In this document: piece after piece, positions 35,986-44,670 of the stretch | Position numbering within the stretch: the stretch's first letter is position 1 | How the letters are laid out: each line of letters starts with the position of its first letter | Assembly (NCBI GenBank): GCA_017405785.1 | Contig: JAFQZR010000005.1 | Location: 1-64,000, forward strand | DNA length: 64,000 nt | Direction: 5' to 3' | Source: Erysipelotrichaceae bacterium | Lineage (GTDB): Bacteria; Bacillota_I; Bacilli_A; Erysipelotrichales; Erysipelotrichaceae | The notes under the pieces: generated by a model | What the model was told of the DNA's origin: nothing | Seen by the model: only the letters and a program-made list of their open reading frames with translations | The model's database searches: none | Position numbers and translations under genes: made by a program

Positions 35986-37275
35986 ATGATAAAGAAATTG
36001 ATATTAATAGGAGTATTATTGTTAGCGGTCTTATATGGGGCTGGCGTTGTTTATTCTGACACCCATTTTCTGCCTAACACCTATGTAGACGGAGTACGTC
36101 TGGATGGGCAGGGGACTGAAAAAGAAACAACCGTTAACGGGAATGCTCCGGTGCTGACAATTGTCCAGAACAGCACAACGGGTGAACAGATCAAACAGAC
36201 TATTGATCTGGCTGATGCCGGATATAATGCGACATATAAGGTACGGGATCTGCTGGCAGGACAGAATCATCTGCTGTGGTTCAAGTCTTTATTCAGCAAG
36301 ACCGAACTGACCGGTGTTGAGAAAGCTGCCGGTTACAACACTTCCAGATTGCTTGATAAGCTAAATGAACTGTACAGTTTCAAGGAAGAAAACATCATTG
36401 AACCTGTTGATGCTCATGTTGAAATACAGGATGGCGTTCTGGTACTGGTACCTGAAGAAAACAACCTGATGATAGATAAAGAAGCTGCCCAGAAAGAGAT
36501 AACCGATGCAATCGCTGCCATTATCAGCGGTGAAAGCGTTAAGGAGATCGATCTCACTGATAACTATGCCCAGGCAACTGTCAAGGTCGCTGATATCGAG
36601 AGCATATTTGCTCAGATGGTACAGGAACTGACCAAGAAGGTAACCATCACCATAAGCGACAGTAAAAGCGAGGTTCTGGAAGATAAGGATCTGAAGAATC
36701 TGTATATCATTGAAAACAACGAACTGGCTGTTGATCAGGATAAGCTCGATACTCTGGTTAACAGAATCCATGATGATAACTACGTTTCCAATAATGAATT
36801 CATCAATAAGAGCAAGCTGAAAAACGATCTGGAAGAAGCGTTAACCACTTCCGGAGATCAGACTGTCAGTGTTGACTGGATAGAAACCGATACACCTTCA
36901 TATGTTAATAACCGCATTGAGGTCAGCATTTCCAAGCAGACATTATACTACTATGAAGATAATGAACTGATCTTTACTTCGCCGATAGTATCAGCGGCTC
37001 CGGGAGTAACTCCTCTGGGAACATTTGAAGTTACCAAGATCGACGGTTCTTCAATTCTGAGCGGACCTACCTGGGAAGAGAGAGTTGAATACTGGATCGG
37101 ATTTGACCCTACCGGTGTTCATAAGGGTTTCCATGATGCTTCCTGGAGAGATGAATTCGGCGGGGACATCTATCTGACAGATCCGTCACACGGTTGTGTC
37201 AACATGCCGACAGATATGGTTGCCAGACTCTGGGATCTGGTTCATCTCGGAACCCCGGTAATCATCTACAATTAA
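35986..37275 (+). CDS. L,D-transpeptidase with YkuD domain
   Basis: 429 residues. An N-terminal signal-anchor helix (about 3-22) places the protein outside the membrane. A long middle region resembles the peptidoglycan-binding/linker domains found ahead of YkuD in Gram-positive enzymes. The catalytic YkuD domain covers about 310-429, with HDASW near 385 and SHGCVNM containing Cys404 and His402. These enzymes make 3-3 peptidoglycan cross-links or attach proteins, and resist most beta-lactams. The two genes downstream also encode membrane-anchored surface proteins. Confidence 0.92.
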   Translation: MIKKLILIGVLLLAVLYGAGVVYSDTHFLPNTYVDGVRLDGQGTEKETTVNGNAPVLTIVQNSTTGEQIKQTIDLADAGYNATYKVRDLLAGQNHLLWFKSLFSKTELTGVEKAAGYNTSRLLDKLNELYSFKEENIIEPVDAHVEIQDGVLVLVPEENNLMIDKEAAQKEITDAIAAIISGESVKEIDLTDNYAQATVKVADIESIFAQMVQELTKKVTITISDSKSEVLEDKDLKNLYIIENNELAVDQDKLDTLVNRIHDDNYVSNNEFINKSKLKNDLEEALTTSGDQTVSVDWIETDTPSYVNNRIEVSISKQTLYYYEDNELIFTSPIVSAAPGVTPLGTFEVTKIDGSSILSGPTWEERVEYWIGFDPTGVHKGFHDASWRDEFGGDIYLTDPSHGCVNMPTDMVARLWDLVHLGTPVIIYN

Positions 37276-37281
37276 TAAGGT

Positions 37282-37303
37282 GTCAGCCCTGCTTCAGGGG
37301 GAC
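37282..37303 (+). terminator. Weak terminator-like hairpin after the L,D-transpeptidase gene
   Basis: GTC-AG-CCCTG CTT CAGGG-G-GAC followed by TGTTTAAGTTTT. The stem is interrupted, so termination may be partial. Confidence 0.35.
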
Positions 37304-37328
37304 TGTTTAAGTTTTACGGAAATTGTTA

Positions 37329-37334
37329 TATAAT
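37329..37334 (+). promoter_or_regulatory. -10 element upstream of the repeat-protein pair
   Basis: TATAAT within TTGTTATATAAT, 26 bases before the start codon at 37361. AAGGAGGAAGACTAG precedes the ATG. Confidence 0.4.
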
Positions 37335-37360
37335 TATCATGCCGCAAGGAGGAAGACTAG

Positions 37361-38152
37361 ATGAGCGAATCAAAAGGACAGAAAAAAGTCGCTTTAGGAT
37401 TGATTTTGTTAAGTCTAGGGGGGTTATTTCTGGGAGGCATAGCCGGTTTCCTCGGAACCACGGCTTATGCCAACAACCGGGTTCTTGCCGATCTTAAGAA
37501 GGAAGGATATGTCATTTCCGATGATGCTACTGCCACGGCGGCTGACATCGTTGAAGGAAAGACAGCCTACGTTCAGGGGAAAATGGTCGTGGGAACCATG
37601 GAAGTACTGGATACCGGTGATGCCACCGCATCCAGTGACCGTATCATCAAGGGAAAGACAGCCTATGTTAACGGAGAACTGGTTGTCGGTACCATGGAGA
37701 TTCTGGAGGGAAGAAACTATGTTCCTTCTACCCGGAATCAGGTAATTACCTTGAAGGGATACGTCCAGAACGATATAGTCATTAAAGGTGATGCTAATCT
37801 GAGACCGGAAAACATCAGGGAAGGCATCAACATTTTCAACGTGACCGGAACCTTTGCCATGCCAAAGGTATATACAATTACATACATACTGGGTGAAGGC
37901 GGTGTCAATGACCCTGACAACCCGGATACCTATACAAATAAAGACGCAACGATCGTATTAAAGGATCCTGTCAGAGAAGGATTCATTTTCCTGTACTGGG
38001 AATGCAACGGTGTGGAGAATAACACTATTCCATCCGGGTCTGCTTCCAATAAGACCTTCATTGCGATATGGCAGGAAGTTGAACCTGAGCCTGAGCCGGA
38101 ACCTGATCCGACACCGGATGAACCTCCGGTAATTGACGAAGGAGGCGAATAA
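37361..38152 (+). CDS. Membrane-anchored protein with tail-fibre-like GKTAYV repeats and a Listeria-Bacteroides repeat
   Basis: 263 residues. A lysine-rich start and one helix (about 12-37) anchor it. Outside are two copies of a unit ending GKTAYVxGxxVVGTM (near 68 and 101) and an INIFNVTGTF unit (near 158). These resemble the short beta repeats found in phage tail-fibre and tail-associated proteins. A TITYILGEGG...FLYWECNG segment follows, like the Listeria-Bacteroides (InlB B) repeat, then a Pro/Glu-rich tail. There is no LPxTG. The function is unknown; adhesion or wall interaction is a guess. The next gene shares the repeats. Confidence 0.72.
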   Translation: MSESKGQKKVALGLILLSLGGLFLGGIAGFLGTTAYANNRVLADLKKEGYVISDDATATAADIVEGKTAYVQGKMVVGTMEVLDTGDATASSDRIIKGKTAYVNGELVVGTMEILEGRNYVPSTRNQVITLKGYVQNDIVIKGDANLRPENIREGINIFNVTGTFAMPKVYTITYILGEGGVNDPDNPDTYTNKDATIVLKDPVREGFIFLYWECNGVENNTIPSGSASNKTFIAIWQEVEPEPEPEPDPTPDEPPVIDEGGE

Positions 38153-38154
38153 AC

Positions 38155-38856
38155 ATGCCAATGCCTCTGTTCGGTAAAAGAAACATCAGAAAAGATGAAA
38201 TAAAAGCCAATGAAAATCTGGTAGAAGAGATCCACATTCCGGCACAGCAGGAAGCTGAAGTCGAAGAAGAGAGAACCAAAGGTATTGAAACCATCCGGGA
38301 AGCAACCACGGATACCCAGTCTCTGGTAACGGAAGAAGAGGAAGATGAAGAGTACGAATATGTGACTCCGAATTATACATTACAGGCTATCATGATGGTA
38401 ATGGGTTCAATGTTGCTGGGTGCAGTAATCGTATTTGCGGTTACCAGCGGTATGATGAAGGACAAGGCCAGACAGATTTATCTGTCTCAGGGTTATGTCC
38501 AGACCAAGAATGCCGTTGCCCGCAGTGAAGACATTGCCATGGGTAAAACTGCTTATGTCAACGGAGAACTGGTAATTGGCAGTTATGTAGAGGTCGATAC
38601 ATCCAAGGCTACAGCTACCGCCAATGACGTATTAAAGGGTTATACCTGCTATGTCAACGGTGAGAAGATCACCGGAAGCATTCCGACTTTCACGGCCGAA
38701 AGCTATAACGGTGACACCAGGGACAAGGTAATACCTAAGGGTTATTATCTGGACGGTACTCCGATAAACATTGCCGGAGCTGCCAATCTGGTGAAGCAGA
38801 ACATCAAGGAAGGTGTAACCATCTTCGGGGTAACAGGAACCTATACAGGTGATTAA
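38155..38856 (+). CDS. Membrane-anchored protein with tail-fibre-like GKTAYV repeats, acidic cytoplasmic N-terminus
   Basis: 233 residues. The first 80 are very acidic (runs of Glu/Asp near 60-66) and cytoplasmic; one helix follows at about 80-100. The outer part has GKTAYVNGELVIGS and GYTCYVNGEKITGS units plus a C-terminal KEGVTIFGVTGTYTG, the same repeat family as the preceding gene. It is probably a paired partner: the start is two bases after the other gene's stop, with AAGGAGG upstream. The acidic N-terminus could bind cytoplasmic proteins. No enzyme motif is visible. Confidence 0.72.
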   Translation: MPMPLFGKRNIRKDEIKANENLVEEIHIPAQQEAEVEEERTKGIETIREATTDTQSLVTEEEEDEEYEYVTPNYTLQAIMMVMGSMLLGAVIVFAVTSGMMKDKARQIYLSQGYVQTKNAVARSEDIAMGKTAYVNGELVIGSYVEVDTSKATATANDVLKGYTCYVNGEKITGSIPTFTAESYNGDTRDKVIPKGYYLDGTPINIAGAANLVKQNIKEGVTIFGVTGTYTGD

Positions 38857-38858
38857 GT

Positions 38859-38883
38859 AAGGCTGGCACTGCTGGCCTTTTCG
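38859..38883 (+). terminator. Probable terminator after the repeat-protein pair
   Basis: AAGGC with an 11-base loop and GCCTT, followed by TTC; a modest stem. Confidence 0.4.
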
Positions 38884-38913
38884 ATGAAAAGGGAACATAT
38901 TGAGGTAACGAAT

Positions 38914-39630
38914 ATGCTGAAAATAAAACACTTAACAAAAAAATATGGTGATAAGGTCGCTGTTGATGATCTTTCACTGGAAATAGCTCACGGTGAAGTT
39001 TACGGTTTCATCGGACACAACGGTGCCGGAAAGACCACGACTATCAAGTGCTGTGTAGGTCTATTGGACTTTGATAACGGTGAGATCTATATTGACGGAA
39101 TATCCATCAGGGATGACTTGATGGCCTGCAAGAAAAAGATAGCTTACATTCCTGACAATCCAGTCCTTTTTGAGTACCTTTCCGGTATAGACTATCTGAA
39201 CTTTGTGGCGGATGTATATCACATCGATAAGGAAACCCGTCAGCAAAAGATTAAACAGTACGCTGAGATATTTGAACTTACTGCTGATCTGGCACAGCCT
39301 GTTTCCGCCTATTCACACGGTATGAAGCAGAAACTGGCCATCATTGCAGCTCTGATCCATGATCCTGAACTGATCATCCTGGATGAACCTTTTGTCGGTC
39401 TGGACCCGATTGCGGCCTTCAAGTTCAAGGAGCTGATGCGTGAAGTCTGTGATAAGGGCGGAGCAGTGTTCTTCTCAACCCATGTTCTTGATGTGGCTGA
39501 AAAGCTGTGCGATAAGATCGCCATCATCAAAAACGGCAAGCTGATCAGAACCGGTACGATGGAAGAGGTCAAGGGCGACGCTTCTCTGGAAGAGACTTTC
39601 CTGGAACTGGAGAAGGATGCCAATGTATAA
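38914..39630 (+). CDS. ABC-2 type exporter ATP-binding protein
   Basis: 238 residues. Walker A GHNGAGKTTT near 35, a degenerate signature YSHGMKQKLAIIAAL in place of LSGGQ, Walker B LIILDEPFVGLD and H-loop STHVLD. The YSHGM form of the signature is common among ATPases of ABC-2 exporters and bacitracin- or lantibiotic-type efflux pumps. ATG at 38914 has GAGGTAACGAAT upstream, better than the in-frame ATG at 38884. Its end overlaps the permease gene. Confidence 0.9.
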   Translation: MLKIKHLTKKYGDKVAVDDLSLEIAHGEVYGFIGHNGAGKTTTIKCCVGLLDFDNGEIYIDGISIRDDLMACKKKIAYIPDNPVLFEYLSGIDYLNFVADVYHIDKETRQQKIKQYAEIFELTADLAQPVSAYSHGMKQKLAIIAALIHDPELIILDEPFVGLDPIAAFKFKELMREVCDKGGAVFFSTHVLDVAEKLCDKIAIIKNGKLIRTGTMEEVKGDASLEETFLELEKDANV

Positions 39631-41182
39631 GATACTTTTTAAAACGGATATTAAATCCATTTTCCGCCGTAAGAAGAAATCGAAAATGCCGTCATGGATG
39701 AGCTATCTGCTGATAGGAGCTTTCTGCTGCGCATCATTTTACATGATGTATTATGAGATGGCAGTCGTAATGGCTCCGTTATTCTACGGGGACATGTACT
39801 TCACCATGATAGGCTCCACGATATTTTCCCTTCTGTTTTTCACTGATGTGACACTGGCGCAGAACCAGCTGTTTGAATCCAAGTACAACGACATGTTACT
39901 GTCGATGCCGATCACGGCTGATGACATTCTGATCAGCAGAATACTTGTGATGCTGTGCTATAACTATTTCATGGAACTGCTGTTTGCGGTTCCGGGATAT
40001 ATAGCCTGGGTAATTGTTTACGGTTTTGAACCGCTGGTACTGGTGATGCTTGTGGTGATACTGCTGATATGGCCTTTACTGGCCATGACTCTGGGTATCC
40101 TTGTCGGTTATGTTCTGATGCGCATCACTGCCAGGATGAAGCACAAGAATCTGTTCAGACTTATTCTGTTTATCGGGTTCATGGTCATTTACTACTTTGC
40201 GGTTATCATTGCCCCAAACAAGCTTCAGGAAATCTTTATCAACAGCGGTATCATGGAAGAAGGTTCCTCTCTGTCATTTATCAACTGGTTTGGCAAGGCG
40301 GTATGGTTGCAGGATATTCCTTCAATTATCAAAATCGTACGGATCAGCATCATTCCGTTTGCCATAGTATTCCACATCGTCAGAAGGAATTTCTTCAAAA
40401 CCATTTCTCTGTCCAAGGACACTGTCAGAATAGAGTATAAGGAGAAGGAACTGAAGACTCATTCCATCACGTTCTCACTGCTTTACAGAGAATGGAAGAG
40501 AATGTTCAACTGCTTTGTATATCTGACAAACAATTTCATTTCCGTAATAATGGCATACATCGGATGTGTTGTCCTGTTTGTCGGATGGGATAAGGTATGG
40601 GCTGACGTTCTGCCTTATGTCGGAACTGAACTTGCAGCCGTAATGGCTCTATTGACGGGTCTGTTTGTCCTGAGTGCCTATATGGTATCTGCTTCCTCCA
40701 TATCTTTGGAAGGGCAGTCACTGGATGCACTGAAGACCTTCCCGATCGATACGGTGGAAATTATCAACAGTAAGCTCCTGTTCCACTATCTGTTCATGGG
40801 ACCATGTGCCATACTGTTCTCATTTGTTCTGATAATAAAGGGACAGCTGGGACTGTCAATGTCACTGTCTGCCCTGATACTGCCTACGGCATTTCTGATA
40901 TTCACTGACTGTCTGGGTCTGTGGTTCAATCTGAGACATCATAAACTGGACTGGGCCAATGAAGCAGAAGTAGTGAAAAGAGGATTACCGGTATTTCTGG
41001 TAATGCTGGTCGGAATGGGAGTAATAGCCTGCGGGGCAGCAGTATATCTGCTCTGGGCATATAAGATCATGAACTATGATGTCTATTTGCTGATATGTTC
41101 AGGTCTGATTACCATGGCGGCAATAGGTTTCTATTTGTTAGATGTAACAGTTGGTGTTAAGATATTTAATAGAATAAGTTAG
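39623..41182 (+). CDS. ABC-2 type exporter permease
   Basis: 519 residues with about twelve hydrophobic segments, grouped as two blocks around a charged middle loop (near 250-285). The N-terminus KILFKTDIKSIFRRKKKSKMP is basic and cytoplasmic. It pairs with the ATPase just upstream. I start at ATG 39623 because GGAGAAGG lies six bases upstream; ATG 39617 is two codons earlier and possible. Substrate unknown; the pair may export a peptide, lipid or polymer precursor. Confidence 0.82.
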   Translation: MYKILFKTDIKSIFRRKKKSKMPSWMSYLLIGAFCCASFYMMYYEMAVVMAPLFYGDMYFTMIGSTIFSLLFFTDVTLAQNQLFESKYNDMLLSMPITADDILISRILVMLCYNYFMELLFAVPGYIAWVIVYGFEPLVLVMLVVILLIWPLLAMTLGILVGYVLMRITARMKHKNLFRLILFIGFMVIYYFAVIIAPNKLQEIFINSGIMEEGSSLSFINWFGKAVWLQDIPSIIKIVRISIIPFAIVFHIVRRNFFKTISLSKDTVRIEYKEKELKTHSITFSLLYREWKRMFNCFVYLTNNFISVIMAYIGCVVLFVGWDKVWADVLPYVGTELAAVMALLTGLFVLSAYMVSASSISLEGQSLDALKTFPIDTVEIINSKLLFHYLFMGPCAILFSFVLIIKGQLGLSMSLSALILPTAFLIFTDCLGLWFNLRHHKLDWANEAEVVKRGLPVFLVMLVGMGVIACGAAVYLLWAYKIMNYDVYLLICSGLITMAAIGFYLLDVTVGVKIFNRIS

Positions 41183-41195
41183 CGGAGGGAAACCT

Positions 41196-42011
41196 GTGAA
41201 TCGAGAAGAATTACAAGAACAACTGGAGTATTATAAAGCACTGGGACATCAGGTTCCGAAAATGAAATACATCAAGACTCCTGAACAGATCGAAGGCATC
41301 AGGGAAGCAGGAAGGATCAATTCTGCGGTTCTTGATTATGTCAGTGAAAGAATAAAGGCAGGAATCTCTACACAGGATATTGATGACTGGGTAGCGGAAT
41401 GTACAGCCCGGCATAATGCCATCTGTGCTCCGCTGAATTATCAGGGCTATCCGAAACATGTCTGTGTTTCCGTTAATGACGTTGTCTGTCACGGCATCCC
41501 GAGCAAGAAGAAGATCCTGAAAGAGGGAGATATCGTTAACGTTGACTGTACGACTATCTATAACGGTTATTACGGTGATGCCAGCCGCATGTTCATTATT
41601 GGTCAGACAAAGCCGGAATACGAAAGACTGGTACGTGTCACCAAGCAGTGTCTGGACATCGGTCTGGAAGCAGTAAAACCATGGGGGTTCCTCGGTGATG
41701 TCGGTTATGCCATTGAACAACACGCTTCCCGCAACGGCTTCAAGGTCGTCAGGGACTATGGCGGACATGGCTGCGGCATTGAATTCCATGAAGATCCGAT
41801 GGTACTGCATTACGGCAAGAAGGGCAAGGGATGTCTGATCGTTCCGGGAATGACCTTCACCATTGAACCGATGATCAACATGAAGAAATCAGGAGTCAGA
41901 ATAAGCGCTCTTGACGGCTGGACAGCTTATACCAAGGACGGTCTGCCAAGTGCCCAGTGGGAATACACCATTGCGGTATTTGAAGATCATGTTGAAATAC
42001 TTTCAAAATAA
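41196..42011 (+). CDS. map: Methionine aminopeptidase, type I
   Basis: 271 residues. It removes the initiator methionine from new proteins. The metal ligands are visible: VDCTTIYNGYYGDASR (two Asp), GGHGCGIEFHE (His), TIEPM (Glu) and WEYTI (Glu); VCHGIP supplies the substrate-site His. A 25-residue N-terminal extension makes it longer than the 250-residue minimal form. GCGGAGGG precedes the start. It lies downstream of the exporter genes and ends at a strong terminator. Confidence 0.95.
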   Translation: MNREELQEQLEYYKALGHQVPKMKYIKTPEQIEGIREAGRINSAVLDYVSERIKAGISTQDIDDWVAECTARHNAICAPLNYQGYPKHVCVSVNDVVCHGIPSKKKILKEGDIVNVDCTTIYNGYYGDASRMFIIGQTKPEYERLVRVTKQCLDIGLEAVKPWGFLGDVGYAIEQHASRNGFKVVRDYGGHGCGIEFHEDPMVLHYGKKGKGCLIVPGMTFTIEPMINMKKSGVRISALDGWTAYTKDGLPSAQWEYTIAVFEDHVEILSK

Positions 42012-42045
42012 AAAGAATCCACAGAGAAAACTGTGGATTCTTTTT
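42011..42045. terminator. Strong bidirectional terminator after map
   Basis: A perfect 14-bp stem (AAAAGAATCCACAG / CTGTGGATTCTTTT) with a six-base loop and flanking A/T runs. It serves map and the convergent membrane-protein gene. Confidence 0.9.
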
Positions 42046-42063
42046 ACTTAATGAGTTTGCAGT

Positions 42064-42897
42064 TTACAGGAAGAGATTGCTGGCAACCATGGCCAAAGCA
42101 GCCAGTACCAGAATCATGCCCAGTATGCGGAAGAGCTTAAGTACCTTGTCGGAACGCTGAGCCAGAATGAGTATGGTGCTGTTTTGCGGATGAGACGGAT
42201 CAAGACTGATCTGAACAGTCTGGGTTCTCCTGAATTCATTGCGGTTTTTCTGAGATACGTTGCTGGTAGCAGTGTATTCAACTCCGCCATATGTGTATTT
42301 ATAAACAGGGAAATAGACATTGCCGTCATCAGTATGATTGATTTTGTAGTCAATGATGGTAGCATCTGTTATGTAGGTGTTCTGTTCCTTCTTGCGGTCA
42401 TCTCTTTTCTGAACAATGTCAGCGACCATGTAGAAGCTGGCACCAATTGTGAACATTACAAGAGCACTGGCCAGATACGGATTAGTTGGCATTAATCTGA
42501 TTATGAAATAGACACAGATGAAGAACATCCCGACAAAGATCCGCAATTCAATACCGGTATTATCGTATTTATAGGTGCGGTCGCTGTCAGTCATCGCAAT
42601 CAGCAGTTCTTCATCATCGACGAACAGATCATATTCTCTGCCGACGATGAATTCATCTTTTTCCGTCGGACGGTAATAAGGAAGATCATAGGTTCTTTCA
42701 CCGTCATTAATGGTAAACAGCGGGATAAAGGTGTTATCTCTGGTAGTCTGGATCTGACTGACGGTTCCCTTGACATACTTACTGCAGCGGGAAGCCATGA
42801 AGTCAAATTCTTCTTTTCTCTTTTTTTCGTTGGCAGCCAGTACCGTTACACCGACAACTGCCAGTAACAATATAATAAACAGGAATATATTCTGCAT
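42064..42897 (-). CDS. Membrane protein with DUF3592-like domains
   Basis: 277 residues with an N-terminal helix, two central helices (about 118-160) and a C-terminal helix. Both soluble parts have the pattern of DUF3592: a KGTVSQIQ or ATIIDYKIN strand, then YFPVYKYTYGGVEYTATSN and a VQISLDPSHPQNS stretch. The protein may be a tandem duplication of that domain. Function is unknown in the family. ATG at 42897 follows GAAGGAGG; an upstream ATG at 42918 overlaps that site. The gene lies downstream of parB beyond a terminator. Confidence 0.75.
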   Translation of the reverse strand: MQNIFLFIILLLAVVGVTVLAANEKKRKEEFDFMASRCSKYVKGTVSQIQTTRDNTFIPLFTINDGERTYDLPYYRPTEKDEFIVGREYDLFVDDEELLIAMTDSDRTYKYDNTGIELRIFVGMFFICVYFIIRLMPTNPYLASALVMFTIGASFYMVADIVQKRDDRKKEQNTYITDATIIDYKINHTDDGNVYFPVYKYTYGGVEYTATSNVSQKNRNEFRRTQTVQISLDPSHPQNSTILILAQRSDKVLKLFRILGMILVLAALAMVASNLFL

Positions 42898-42916
42898 ATA
42901 AAGTCCTCCTTCAGTC

Positions 42917-42941
42917 AAAATGATGGACTAGCCATCATTTT
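42917..42941 (-). terminator. Terminator after parB
   Basis: A perfect 10-bp stem (AAAATGATGG / CCATCATTTT) with a five-base loop, between parB and the membrane-protein gene. Confidence 0.65.
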
Positions 42942-42971
42942 AGACAAATCTTAAAGTTTGATTCAGGGTCA

Positions 42972-43850
42972 TTAATCCTGATGGTATCCGATCAGTTCCA
43001 GAATTCTGTTGAGGTCTTCAACGTCGCTGTAGCTGATAGTGATGGTGTTTTTGGAAATCTTGACACGGGTCTGCAGCTGATGCTGGAGATTTCTTTCGAC
43101 TTCGTTGGTTGCGCTGTCCTTGACGTAAGGTTCATAGTGCATGGTCGGTCTGCGGAAGCTCTTGATCAGCTTCTCTACCTGTCTGGCTGATAAGCCTTCA
43201 TCAACGATCTTATCGGCGATCTGATTGGTCTTGGCTTCATCATCCAGAGTTACCAGCGGTCTGGCCTGACCCATGGTCAGCTTCTGCTGCTGAATGAGAT
43301 CCTGAACATGTACCGGAAGTTTCAGAAGTCTGAGAATGTTGGAAATATGTTCTCTTGACTTGCCGACTCTCTTGCCGAGTTCTTCCTGGGTATAATGCAG
43401 GTTATCCATCAGCTGTTTGTAACCGTTAGCTTCTTCAATGGCGCTGAGGTCTTCTCTCTGAACGTTTTCCAGCAGGGAGATCTCCATCATCTGATCGTCA
43501 GTAAATTCCATTACGATGGCAGGGATGGTAGTATTACCGGCCATTTCAGCGGCACGGAGTCTTCTTTCACCGGCAATCAGCTGATAGCCGTCAAAGCTTG
43601 GACGAATCAGAATCGGAGTGAATACTCCGTGTTCCTTAATTGACCGGGCCAGTTCTTCCAGTTTATCCTGGTCAAATACTCTTCTTGGCTGATAAGGGTT
43701 GGTGTGGACTTCGGAGATGTTTACTGTGGTCTTATAACCGTATTCGTCACCGGCAGCGCTGTTCTGAATGTCATCAATGATGCTGCTGAGTTCCGGTCCG
43801 AAAAGGGCATCTAACCCTGAACCTAATCCTGACTTTTCATCTTTTGGCAT
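42972..43850 (-). CDS. parB: Chromosome partitioning protein ParB (Spo0J)
   Basis: 292 residues. It binds parS sites near the origin, clamps DNA with CTP and loads SMC. The N-terminal SGLGSGLDALFG recruits ParA, IAGERRLRAAEMAG near 93 is the CTP/arginine patch, and TQEELGKRVGKSREHISNILRLLKLP is the DNA-binding helix-turn-helix. A C-terminal dimer domain ends the protein. Gene order rsmG-noc-parA-parB is the classic oriC-proximal cluster of Bacillota. Confidence 0.96.
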   Translation of the reverse strand: MPKDEKSGLGSGLDALFGPELSSIIDDIQNSAAGDEYGYKTTVNISEVHTNPYQPRRVFDQDKLEELARSIKEHGVFTPILIRPSFDGYQLIAGERRLRAAEMAGNTTIPAIVMEFTDDQMMEISLLENVQREDLSAIEEANGYKQLMDNLHYTQEELGKRVGKSREHISNILRLLKLPVHVQDLIQQQKLTMGQARPLVTLDDEAKTNQIADKIVDEGLSARQVEKLIKSFRRPTMHYEPYVKDSATNEVERNLQHQLQTRVKISKNTITISYSDVEDLNRILELIGYHQD

Positions 43851-43861
43851 AAGTTACCTCC

Positions 43862-44638
43862 TTATGAATTCTTCTCAATTACTTCTTTAGCCAGTGAGGC
43901 ATATGCTCTGGCTCCTATGCAGGTCTTGTCATATTCAAAGATGCTCTTGCCATGGGACGGTGCTTCCGCCAGACGGACATTTCTCGGAATGTAGCTGCGG
44001 TAGACTCTTTCCTTGAAGTATTTTCTGACTTCCCGCTGTACTTCGGTTGACAGATTGGTGCGGGAGTCAAACATGGTAAGAAGGACACCTTCAATGTAAA
44101 GCTTGCGGTTGTAGTGTTTCTGGACATTGCGGATGGTTGATAACAGCTGGGTCACACCTTCCAGGGCATAGTATTCACACTGTACCGGAATGATGACGGA
44201 ATCAGCGGCTGTCAGGGCGTTGGCATTTAACAGTCCCAGTGAAGGAGGGCAGTCGATGATGATGAAATCATAGTTGTTTCTGATGACATCGAGCTTTCTC
44301 TTTAAGAAGCTTTCCTTGCCGCTGGTCCGGTTGACCATCTGATAATCGCTGCCGGCCAGATCGATGGTAGCAGGGATCAGATCCAGTGGAGGTATCGGCA
44401 GATGGATGATGCATTCTTCCGCGGATACGTTACCTAAAAGCAGTTCATATGCACTGTGAACCACATTGTTTTTCGCGTTTAAACCTCTGGTAGCGTTGCC
44501 CTGAGGGTCAAAGTCCACCAGTAATACTTTCTTTTTCAGATAAGCCAGTCCGGCTGCCAGGTTGACACTTGTGGTTGTCTTGCCGACTCCGCCTTTCTGG
44601 TTGGATACTGCAATTATCTTGCCCATATATTCATTCAC
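43862..44638 (-). CDS. parA: Chromosome partitioning ATPase ParA (Soj)
   Basis: 258 residues. The deviant Walker A KGGVGKTT near residue 15, DFDPQGNATRG and IIDCPPSLGLL (Walker B) mark the ParA/MinD ATPase family. It forms a nucleoid-bound gradient driving ParB-parS separation and, in Bacillus, regulates DnaA. The start at 44638 follows AAGGATGTGA; an ATG at 44626 is four codons later. It has its own promoter and lies 11 bases before parB. Confidence 0.96.
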   Translation of the reverse strand: MNEYMGKIIAVSNQKGGVGKTTTSVNLAAGLAYLKKKVLLVDFDPQGNATRGLNAKNNVVHSAYELLLGNVSAEECIIHLPIPPLDLIPATIDLAGSDYQMVNRTSGKESFLKRKLDVIRNNYDFIIIDCPPSLGLLNANALTAADSVIIPVQCEYYALEGVTQLLSTIRNVQKHYNRKLYIEGVLLTMFDSRTNLSTEVQREVRKYFKERVYRSYIPRNVRLAEAPSHGKSIFEYDKTCIGARAYASLAKEVIEKNS

Positions 44639-44653
44639 ATCCTTGTCTGTAAT

Positions 44654-44662
44654 ATTCTATCA
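44654..44662 (-). promoter_or_regulatory. Extended -10 promoter for parA-parB
   Basis: TGATAGAAT on the minus strand between noc and parA, 15 bases before the parA start. The message would carry a very short leader. Confidence 0.45.
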
Positions 44663-44670
44663 CAAATATG

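Noticed and set aside
37361-38856. Remnant prophage suggested by tail-fibre-like repeats
   Set aside because: No capsid, portal, terminase, integrase or lysis gene is nearby. Both proteins have membrane anchors and sit among envelope genes, so domestication or a shared repeat is likelier.
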